A stretch of 64,000 nt of DNA from Congeria kusceri (taxonomy: Eukaryota; Mollusca; Bivalvia; Myida; Dreissenidae): the NCBI GenBank assembly GCA_027627225.1, contig CM051029.1:26720548-26784547 (forward strand), in the 5' to 3' direction. The notes under the pieces were generated by a model. The model saw nothing but the letters and a program-made list of their open reading frames with translations. It made no database searches and had not been told where the DNA came from. How positions within the stretch are numbered: the first letter of the stretch is position 1; every line of letters begins with the position of its first letter. The position numbers were made by a program, and so were the translations under genes. Shown one piece after another: positions 46,901 to 58,900 of this stretch.

Positions 46901-49900
46901 AGCAGTTATGCCCTCTTTTGGTTAAAAGCAATCTTTAAAATATCAATTTGGTTATGATTGGATGAGAACTGTTGGACATAGGGAGCGGAAAATGCTAAAA
47001 CGGCCTATTTTTGATAAATCAAGGGCCATAACTCTGCAGTTCCTGGGGTGTTTTGATTGATCATAGAACCTGGCAAAATTATTATAACCTCAAACATTTT
47101 CATCAAGTTTGGAGAATATTAAATGAAAACTGTTGGACTTCAGAGAGCAGAAACCGCTAAAGGGCCATAACTCCACAATTCCTGGGGCGATATGGCTGAT
47201 TATCAAACTTGGCTGAGATAGTATGCCCACATTTTCAGCAAGTTTGGTGAAAATCGTAAGAAAACTGTTGTACTTAGAGAGTGGAAACGAAATTGGTCTA
47301 CTGACAGACAGACCGACAGACAGCACAACCGACATAAGCAAACCAATATACCTCGCCGTCTTCGATGGGGGGCATAAAAATAGCACAGTTTTTGCTTATT
47401 CCGGCTGTAAAAATGACACTTCGAGGGCCGTGTTGAACCATGATAACAAAGCCTTACCAATGTGCACTGGGCTCTGTTTGGTACCCAGGCACCATAACAA
47501 ATACGACCCATTCGTCGTTCGTACCCCATCGGTTCTCTACAATGAATAATATAGATAAAACAACAACAATTGTACATAATAGTGACTGCTATTATAAATG
47601 CCACAGTGTATTCATAATGAATGATTCTGGGAATAATTTTTCACTGAAAGCCAGATGGGTTCATTAGTAGGCTTTATACATTAATTAATTAATTAATTAA
47701 TAAGTAAGTAATTAAAGAGTCGCAGTGGTGTAGTAGGAATAGTGAATTAATAATATGCAATTTATCCAATGTTGCATGCAATTATTAAACTCAGATATTG
47801 CCATACAATGTTGTGTATGACACACACCTTTTGCACACAAAATCAGTTTTTAAAACTTGGTGCACACAATACAATACTTAATTAACTCAGAGCCAATAAC
47901 ACGTTAGTGTAATGTAACCTTTGTTCCATATCAATTAAAAGCTTGGAAAAACTGTATCTATACACTATAAACATGTTTATTTTGATTTTGTTTTAAATTT
48001 GATATGATTTTTATACTTTCTTTTTGTGCAGAAATGTTTGCATACCTCCACAGAAAATACTTTCAACCTTATTTTGTCTCAAAATATTGTTTCCACATTT
48101 TCCGCTCAAAAAATTTGGTGTGCATTATACATGACTGCACGCTAGACACGGCGTTTTATGGTACACGTTGAACTATTAACCTTGTTAACACAAAAAACTG
48201 TGTGATAAAGTTTGTGAAGCTGCAGTGTTTTCAGACACTATGTTTTTCGAAAAAACAGATTAGCAGAAATATTAAGTAAGAATATCCAAAAACATTATTT
48301 ACATAGATCAAATAACAATAAGAATTTCTAAAACATCTGTTTCATTATTAGGTTTAACTCATGTGATGAACATACTAAGCCTACTGTATCTATAAAGCAA
48401 TCATACACTGGAGCTCTGCGCTCTCTTTCATACCAGCTTTCCATCGTGTTTAATCTGCTGTATTCATATTGTTATATTGGTGCTTTTTAAATATTGCTAG
48501 AACACTCGACAGTCGTTCTTTATTAACACCAAACGAACAAAAAATGTGTGACATATGCTCTTTAGTAAGTGCAACATTTACACCAAAATGAAGCTTTGTA
48601 AATAACAATTTACACCAAAATGAAGCTTTGTAAATAACAATTTACACCAAAATGAAGCTTTGTAAATAACAATTTACACCAAAATGAAGCTTTGTAAATA
48701 AAGTGAATAAAAAATGTTAATGTAATTTCTTCAGTCAAAATGGCTGCTCTGGAAAAATTTTTAAGTTTGTACATCTTTAAAAAAAAAACAAACAGAGTTA
48801 TGGGCGGTGTTTTTCCTGGTGGAGACGTTGATAGTAAAGAAGTATGTCAGTAAAGAAATCTGTCCAAATACAAAACATAGTTATGGGGGTTGCTTCCCAT
48901 GGTGGAGATATTGATAGTAAAGAAGTATTTCAGTAAAAAAAAAACTGTCAAAATACAAAACAGCGCTATGAGGGTTGCTTTCCTTGGTGGAGACATTGAT
49001 ATTAAAGAAGTTTTTCAGTAAAAAAAACTGTCAAAATACAAAACAGAGTTATCGGGGTTGCTTTCCTTGGTGGAGACATTGATAGTAAAGATCTATTTCG
49101 GGTTTCATGTAAATATCTGGATAGTATTGAACATATTGGACTTAATGAAACACTTTTAACAAAATGTTTAAGTTAAAAAAGGTGCATAAATCTGTCAAAA
49201 TACAAAACAGAGTTATGGGGGTTGCTTTCTCTGGTGGAGACATTTAAAGTTAAGAAGTATTCCAGTAAAGAAGTATTTCAAGTTTCAAGTAAATACCTTT
49301 GATAGTATTCAAGATATTGGACTTTATAAACAAGAGCACCGACGGTCATGTGTGGTATATATTCATCACACATTGCTTTGGTCACATACTAGATTTCAAG
49401 CATATTACTTGTGTGACCACAAATGGAACATAGAGGACATTTTTTTATGAAAAGTTAAACCAAATTGTGTATTTGGTTTAATATGACCAAACATTAACTG
49501 AACGGAACTGAAGAGTGAGCTAAAATGCTTATGTACAAGTTCTTACTTAGTAACAATAAACTTTACTCGTAAGATAGTTGAAATGCCTCATTTCTGCACC
49601 GTCTACCTGTGCTGGACGCTCGAAATTATCATATTTGATAACATTCTAGGCTTTTGTTAATAGAATATGTTTATCACTGTAATGACTGTTTTGCATTTCA
49701 AGTCAATACCTCTTATAGATATTGAGAAATTTGACCTGGAGCAAAACATTCAAAGTTGAAACAAGAAACATGGAAATTCCACGAAAACCAAATTTTTCGA
49801 CAAAATGCATTAAAGTCAGCACAAAAATAAAACTTTAGTAATGGTGACCTTGGCCTTGACTGCACCAACCCCACATGCAATCCCAAGCGAGGTTTAGCTA

Positions 49901-52900
49901 TAAGGTATCTACATATGAAGTTTTATTACATATCTCAATGTTTTCTCAAGCTATTGAGCGTAAACTGTTTTGTCTATTTTTAGTAATGGTGACCTTTACC
50001 TTGACCCCACCCACCCCATATGCAATCCCAAGAGAGGTCTAGATATAAGATATCTATGTATGAAGTTTCATTAAAATATCTCAATGTGTTTTCAGGCTAA
50101 TGCGCAGAAACCGTTTTTATTTTTAGTAATGGTGACCTCGACCTTGACCCCACCCACCCTATACACAATCCCAAATGAGGTCTCGATATGAGATATCTAT
50201 ATACGAAGTTTCATAAAAATATCTCAATGCTTTCTCAAGTTATTGAGAAGAAACCATTGTTCGATTTTTAGTAACAGTGACCTTGACACCATCCACCCCA
50301 TATGTAATCCCAATCGAGGTCTCCTTATCAGGTATCTATGTATTAAGTTTCATTAAAATATCTCAATGCATTTTAAAGTTATTGAGTGGAAACAGTTTTT
50401 CTATTTTTAGTAACAATGACCATGACCTTGACCCCAGCCACCCTATATGCAAATTCAAGCGAGGTCTCAATTTAAGGTATCTATATATTAAGATTCATTA
50501 AAATATTTCAATGTGTTCTGAAATTATTGAGCGGAATCAGTTTTTCTTATTTTATTAACAGTGCACTTGACCTTTACCCCACCCACTCCATACGCAATCC
50601 CAAGCAAGGTCTCAATATAAGGTATCTATTTATTAAGTTTCATTAAAATATCTCAACGTGATCTCAAGATATTGAGCGGAAACCATTTTTCTATTTTTAG
50701 TAACAGTGACCTTCACCCCACCCACCCCATATGCAATCCTAAGCTAAGTCTCGATATACGGTATCCATGTATTAAGTTTCATTAAAATATCTCCATGCAT
50801 TCTGAAGTTATTGAGCGGAAACCATTTTTCTATTTTTAGTAACAGTGACCTTGACCCCACCCACCCCAAAGGCAATCCCAAGCGAGGTCTCGCTATAAGA
50901 TATCTATGAAGTTTCATAACAATAGCTCAATCGTTTCTAGATTTAGAGAGCGGAAATGAAACGTGGATGCTGCCACTATTGAGAAATTAGACCTAACAGA
51001 AAAGTTGTAAGTTGCAAAAGGGCAATACCGGTAACTCCAACAAAATCCTGGGAAGAGTTACCTCCTATTTTCTGCAGAATGGGGTCAGCACCATAAACAA
51101 GTACATTGAGTTTTAAATTATTGTCATTGATAGTTATTGAGAATTTCTATATTTACAAAAAATTGTCAAAGTTGTAAATCTAAACAAGGGCAGATAACTC
51201 TGGAAATACAAATCACAGTATTACCTGCCTTGTTGTAATGGAGTACCCGTTTGATAGTGAATAAGTATTGACAGTTCAAATGGATACCTTCAATAGTTTT
51301 TGAGAAATGGACTTTGACAAAAAACTTAACCAAAAAAATTTAACCAAAAAACTTAACCAAAAAACTTAACTAACGCAGATGCAGATGCTGAGGCAGACAC
51401 ACAGGCTGACCCTGATGCAGACGACAGGGCGACGACTATAGCTCGACTTTTTTTCTTCGCAAAGTCAAGCTAAAAACTTTAACCTTTAACCTTGGCCAGA
51501 CGGACCATCGGACGAACAGACGGACCGTTCGATTTTAATATGCCCTCCATTGGGGGCATAAAAAAACATCTTACTCTTGAATGTCAACTCTTTGTCCCAC
51601 TGCATTCTGTATGATCTCCTGTTGCTGTCTTTGATACTTCCTGAAAAGAAAAAAAAACATTCTGTGTTTGATAAACACACATACCCCCAGTCTTAGTTCA
51701 TATAAGTTCAAGGTCAAAGTGAGGTTGGTTGATATGGGTGGATAGGGAATGGTCATAAGCAACAACTATGTAAGTATCCAAGTGTTTTAGTAAGCAGTGT
51801 TGGTGCTAGACGAAACCGTAAAATCTACTTAACCTTGTCACGGACTAACGGAAGGACGGGCAGGACAATCACCATATGCCTCCCGCATCAAGATGCTGGG
51901 GGCATAAAAATTCCATAAATACATTTGCTTGACAGTGCTATTCTGCTTTGGAATGTGTGCATACTAATGTCAACAATTTATAAATGTAAGTACTGCGGGC
52001 TACATACAATTCTCTAGTCAATTGTTATTGATATTACTTAAAGTCAACCTAAATTATAGCGAACAAATGTTCTCACACTGATTATACCAGGTGAATATCA
52101 TTTTTAAAGCATTACTTGTATTTGTAAATGCAAGTGTCAAATTGTATGTGTTTATAGAACACACAGTCACACATCCCTATTGCAGTTTCATGTCCTAGTA
52201 ATTATGACCGTTTTATGTAAATAATTAGAAATAGAAACTTTACGTGGGAGCGTTATTCCAAAACAATAGTACATTATATGATAAAAAGGTTATTTGTTAT
52301 ATTAAATTACATAAATCAAAGTAAAAGAATGGTCATGGGCTGTTAGCTTAATTGACCACTAAATTTTGAGCAACTGTGTGGGGTAGAGTCTCAAAGAGTA
52401 CCGCATAATTAAGAAGTGGGGGAGAGTCTCAAAGAGTACCGCATAAATAAGAAGTGGGGGAGAGTCTCAAAGAGTACTGCATAAATAAGAAGTGGGGGAG
52501 AGTCTCAAAGAGTACCGCATAAATAAGAAGTGGGGGGAGTCTCAAAGAGTACCGCATAAATAATAAGTACACATACTTATTAGCCTCCTCTACCTCTGCA
52601 TTACACTCATTGACTATCTGTTGTTGAAGTTCTAAAAGGTTTGTCAAGTTTTCATCATATTCTTCCTTCAGCTTTCGATTCATATCATCAAAGGCAGATA
52701 ACTCCTTCTGCATGATATCTTTTTCATCCCTCAGCCACTGTGCAAAACAAATTATAAAATACTGTGTTATCTATGATAATTTAATAATAGAAACGGGTGC
52801 TAGAGTCAAATAAATTCTTCATTAAAAAAACACTTTTATTAGACGGTACAGCAATTCTTATTCTGTGTTATCAATTTATGCTGAAATTCCAGGGAAAACA

Positions 52901-55900
52901 TTGTAATTTGATAGCGTAAAAATATAATTAAACTATGAGTGTCACTGACATAGATGCCACAGATGACACATGTTTGGACACAGACAAAGGATGTGTCGCC
53001 AACTCTAATTTTTGCCTCCACAAGTTTATTTTCATATATATTCTATAGTGAAAAAATGACAAAGGGCCATAACTCAGCTAAAATTGGTCACAGCCAGAAT
53101 TCCTTCCTTAACGATAACCTACATGGTAAGGTTCTTAAGCTGTGAAAGTTTGAGGGAAATTTGCAAAGCAGTTTAACTATATTTTAATATGATTCTCGCT
53201 AATATTTCTATAGACAAAGAACAAAATTATCATTGTTAAACTACCCAATAAACATTACAAAAAGAAGTCCTGATTCTGAGAAGAGTATAGTAAAAAGTAG
53301 TTCCAGTTACAAATGCAAAAATGTATGTCAAATCATGTTAGAAACAAAATAATTATCACATTACCGTTGTTTATCACTCAATAAACAACTCTTTGTCATT
53401 CTGTTGCGTGGCTTTTAAACAACTCGGGCTTATGCCCTCGTGGTTTAATTCCTACGCATCAGAACTCCAAATCGTTGTGCACTGTCCAATAAACAACGAT
53501 AAATAAAAAATTATTTCTTAAATAACCTATATAGCCCTAAACCTTTTCCGTAACCGTATGTTTATTTATCTAGATTCTACACACTGTGTTTTAAAATCAT
53601 TATGAGTTCCTGGAAAGCCTAAAATTACAATACAATTTATTTCTTCTTTGTTTTGCCTATGGAAATACTATGATTATGCATACACAGCCAGTTTTTACTG
53701 TACCTGATTTGTTAGCTCTAATTCGTTAATTCTTTCCTTCATCAAGTCAATCTTTCTTTGAAGATCATTTTGAACTTCCAGGGCATTAATCAGTCTGAAA
53801 ATCAGAGAAATTTTTGCTTTTAAGCATTCTTGAAGGGGGCGTGTCGTGCCAGTGGGCGTGTCCAGTACACGCTACACCACAATCATTTTTTTAGTTTGCA
53901 CCACATTTGTTTGGCGAATAATAATATGCAATATAACAGTTTTGGAAATTATGAAATACTCGTACATCAATACTATTTTAAGTCCTTAATTTTAAAACAA
54001 AGATATGCAAAAACAAATGCTGTCACTATAATGTGACATACATGTACGCCCCCCAATGCTCTTTTGTCAAAATGAAAACAGAATGACGGGGATTGCTCTC
54101 CTTGGTGAAGATATTGATAGTAAAGTAATATTCTATGTTTCAATTAAATACCCTTGATAGTATTTTAGATATTGGACTTTATGAACATCATCTACCAACA
54201 TTTCTTAAAAAGGGGCTTAAATCGGTCAAAACACAAAACAGGGTTATGGGGTTGCTTTCCTTGGTGTAGACATTGATAGTAAAGAAGTATTTCAAGTTTA
54301 AAGTAAATAACTTTGATCCTATTCAAAAAATCTTAGACTTATTGAAAAACCTTAACCAACATTCCTCTGTTAAAAAAAGGGCATAATTCTGTCAAAAAAC
54401 AAAACAGATATATGGGGGTTACTTTCGCTGGTGATGTTGGTAGTAAAGAAGTATTTTAAGTTGCAAGTAAATACCTTTAATAGTATTCAAGATATTGTAC
54501 TTTATAACAAACCTTGGTGGGATGGACTAATGGATTGATGGATGGTTCAATTTTAATATGCCCCCGAAGGTTGGTATAAAAATGGTAATCTTAGTAAAAA
54601 TGAGTAATACACCGTTTCCTCTTACTTCCCGTGGACTGATGTCAAAGTTAAATCTCTGTCCTTGTTGTCCATTGTCAGTTTAGCAATTGCTTGAGTATTC
54701 TGTAAAAACAGAAAATATACATAACTATAAGTAACACATCACTGCTATTTTCAACCATCTAGAAGTAAGTAGTTTCGTACATGTAGATGAGACTGAAAAC
54801 AGACCTCTGAGGTGTCTTTAAAGGGACTTGTTCACAGATTGTCAAAATGACATTTTCCCAACTTTTTGTCACAGATTCAAAAGATAAAAGAACACTGTAC
54901 ACCAGGGAGCGAAATGACACTAATGGCGTAGACTCATTATGAAAATACAGTTTCGTTTATGAATAGTGAACATTTGAAATTGATAAAATTATAAAGCGTT
55001 ACAAACGCCAAACGATTGAATAATTTGGAATGTTTCTGTTGTTTCCGTTAAATTTTGTAACAACACGTGGATCACTTATATCAAGTATTAAACGCAGGCT
55101 TCTTATAACAGTCCGGATGGCCGAGTGGTTACGGCGATAACCTTTTAATCCAAAGGGCACTGGTTCGAGCCCCGATAGGGACAAACTTTTTTCTTTTAAT
55201 TTCTCTTTTTTAATTCTATTCTTGTTATTATAATGGAGCTCTAGAGTTCCGATGTTTAAATCTAACAATTTAAGGCATTTAATGACACACTTCAAAAAAT
55301 GTCCCAATCTGTGAACAAGTCCCTTTAAATAGAAACACAGACTGATTGGAAGTGTCAACATTGTCATTTTATCCTATTACTACAGCCAAATCAATCAGAA
55401 AACAAGCCTTTGTATAAAGTTTAGCTTTATCTTATCACTACTTTTAGCACACGTTTATTCAGTTGTTATTATTAGAATGCTATGTTTTTCAATGTCACGT
55501 CATACCAAATGACAACGTTTGTAGTAAACACTAAAACTCCGCGAGTCGGAGGTGTCGCCTGATGCCGGATAGCTTACGTGAATCCAAATGAAGAAGCACT
55601 TACGGTTAATGCTCAAATTTTTTTAAACAGATTTATTAAAATCTTCAAAAGCACCGCACTCTGGCTAATTGCAAAATAAAGACTAATCAAAACCAAAAAT
55701 GCGACACAAAAATAAGTATGAAAATTTACAAAGGACAATAACTCCGAAAGTATGAGGTGCAGAGTAATGGTTCTTGTGCACTGCACTTCTCCTCAACGAG
55801 ATCTATCTACCTATGAAGTTTCAAGTTGACAGCTTTTATTTCATGGACTTAGGTTTATGCTCCGGACAAAAATTATGAAAATAAACAAAGGGCAATAACT

Positions 55901-58900
55901 CCAAAAGTATGTGATGCAGAGTAACGGTTCTTGTGCAATGCACTTCTCCGCAATGAGACCTATCTACCTATGAAGTTTCATGTTGATAGCTTTCATAGTC
56001 TTAGAGTTATGCTCCGGACAAACATTAAGTATGAAAATAAACAAAGGGCAATAACTCCAAAAGTATGAGGTGCAGAGTAGCGGTTCTTGTGCATTGCACT
56101 TCCCCTCAATGAGATCTATCCACCTATGAAGTTTCAAGTTGATAGCTTTCATAGTCTTAGAGTAATGCTCCGGACAAACATTAAGTATGAAAATAAACAA
56201 AGGGCAATAACTCCAAAAGTATGTGATGCAGAGTAAAGGTTCTTGTGCATTGCACTTCCCTTCAATGAGGACTATCCACCTATGAAGTTTCAAGTTGATA
56301 GCTTTCATAGCCTTAGAGTTATGCTCTAGACAAAAATTAAGTATGAAAATGAACAAAGGATAATAACTCCAAAAGTATGAGATGCAGAGTAACGGTTCTT
56401 GTGCACTGCACTTCCCCTCAATGAGATCTAACTATCTATGAAGTTTCAAGTTGATAGCTTTCATCGTCTTAGAGTTATGCTCTGGACAAAAATTAAGTGT
56501 GAAAATAAACAAAGGGCAATAACTCCAAAAGTATGAGATGCAGAGTAACTTTTCTTGTACACTGCACTTCCCCTCAATGAGATCTATCTAACTCTGAAGT
56601 TTCATGTTGATAGCTTTAATAGTCTAAGAGTTATGCTCCGGACAAGCGAAAGGGACGCCACCGCCGCCACCGACAAAAGTAACACCTATATGTCGCCTAG
56701 TCAGGCGACACAAAACACCCAGTGTTAAAACTGGGAAACAAAGCTATTTTTCTTATTTTCTTAATGCCTTTTACATGAATTATGAGCAATGCATTATAAT
56801 AAAAATAGCATATTAGGTGAGTGTTGGATTAAGATGAAGTTGATCATGCTCAGCATGACACATTTGAGCACTCGGCAAGCCTCGCGCTCATCTGTTTCTA
56901 AGCCTTGCATGATAAACTTCATCTTAATCCAACACTCGCTTAATATTCTCTATTTTCTCAAGTTGAGTCTGATTTTCGGGTTCAAGATATTTCATGATCA
57001 GGCTCAAAAATGATGTTCACAAACAATCTGGATCAATTTAAACTGTTTGTCAATTCCATATTTTACATAACTGTGAACATTTTCCTGTGTACGTTTGCTG
57101 GATCGGATAAAATGATTTTCATCAAATTCTGCTCAGCTAAAAGCTAAGACTGAACTTTATCCCACAGTTGATCCTTCATGAACATAGGGCCTGAACATGA
57201 TGGATTTTGTTACAAAAGCTTACCTATGAGAATTGTTTCAACACAGTAGAAACACAGACTGATTAGGACGTGTGAACATTGTTAGTAATTAGTAGAGCAA
57301 AAGGTCCATGATGACCGCAAGCAGTCATCCGAGTACAGTCCCCATGTTTACAAACAAGGTGACCCTGATTTTCGGCTTCAGAGTATTTCATGATCAGGCT
57401 CATAACTGATGTTCACAAACAATCTGGATCAATTTAAACTGTTTGCCAATTACATATTATACACAACTGTGAACACTTTTTCTGTGCACATTTGTTGTAT
57501 GATAAAATGATTTTCATCAAAACCTAACAGAAAATCTTGTTACTTTGTCCCCCCCCCCCCTCAAAAAAAGTTATTTAAAAAAAGGATTTTTGAGATTTTA
57601 CTCAGTTGAGCTAAGACTGATCTTGATCCTACAGTTGATCCTTTGTAGATACAGGGCCTGGAAATGATGGAGAGCTTAGTGGTTGTAACAGGTTTGATGT
57701 ATTTGAAAAATTGTGGTAAGGCATAAGCACCATAATGATCTTGTACCATTCATCTGGTTACTTACTGTCAATGTACTTACATTTGCTTATAAAAAAAAGC
57801 AAGTTCAACAAATCAAGGACCAATAATTCGTAAGTTTATGCTATGTCTTTAGCCATTTCAGATTTAAACTTTGTGCTCCTCTAATCCAATTTTACATTAA
57901 AACTTTGTGCACCATCCAGCTTACAAATTTCAATTTAATAATAAGTTCAGTTGAAAACTATTTATTTTAATTTAAACCTATTTATTTTAGCTCGATTGCA
58001 TTGAAGGCCTAAGGCTTACTGACACACTCTCAAGTCCGTTTTCTGGGTATAACTAGTACTTGGTGTCTTTAAGGGAGATCTTGAGAACGTTCCTAGGGTG
58101 GGGATTGAACCCAAGACCTCCTGATCACTAGGCGGACACCGTATCCACTACGCCAGCGCGACCACTTTTTATTTGATAATAAGTGGTTGCTTTAGGTACC
58201 TCTCCTTTTCTTTTAGACAGGTCAGACAATTCTTCTTGGGCTTTTTTCACCTGCTCTTCAAGGTACCTGATTCTATCTGCTTTCCATACCTCAGAATTCT
58301 CCCCACTGAAAGTATTTTATAAGATTATATAAGAAGTGAAATGTAGCCCATTTCAACCCGACATTATACTTCCTGATAGCCAACCTTTTTACCTAGAACC
58401 ATATTGGTTTTACAAGATGATATTATTATGAAGTCGGCAGACAGACAATACCACAGTGGAAATATGTAACAGCATCATAATGTCATTATACCAATAGGTT
58501 GATCAAATAATTGAATAAATCTTTAATATAAAATGAAATAAAATGGCATATGCCATGCATTGTTTTAATGTAATATTATATTGTACTTTTCTGGACACTT
58601 AGAGGGATGGTCAAGACCCAACAGTGATTGATTTTTACATGTTTATTAAGTCTGACTATCTAAGATACACTGACATTAAAAATAACAACATATAAAATAC
58701 TGCCATTAGCATCTTATTGGCAGAGCCTGGATGAAGACAGGGCTTATCAGACATCACTAAGTAACTGAATAAAACATGTCTGACATACATAACATGTTTA
58801 TTTTGGAGCTTCAGAGAATGTTGATTTTAATTTGGATTTTTAACAGTGTACCCATAACAACATTTGAGAAACAGACTTTGTTTTCTTACATGCTTTCAGC

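Noticed and set aside
55111..55183. Functional tRNA-Ser/Leu gene
   Set aside because: Both Pol III boxes are present, but the long variable arm and a clean anticodon stem are not, and it lies inside a TIR element.
55964..56356. 130-codon minus-strand frame with threefold internal repeats
   Set aside because: Produced by the ~155-bp tandem units of the pearl-like element at 55530-56713.
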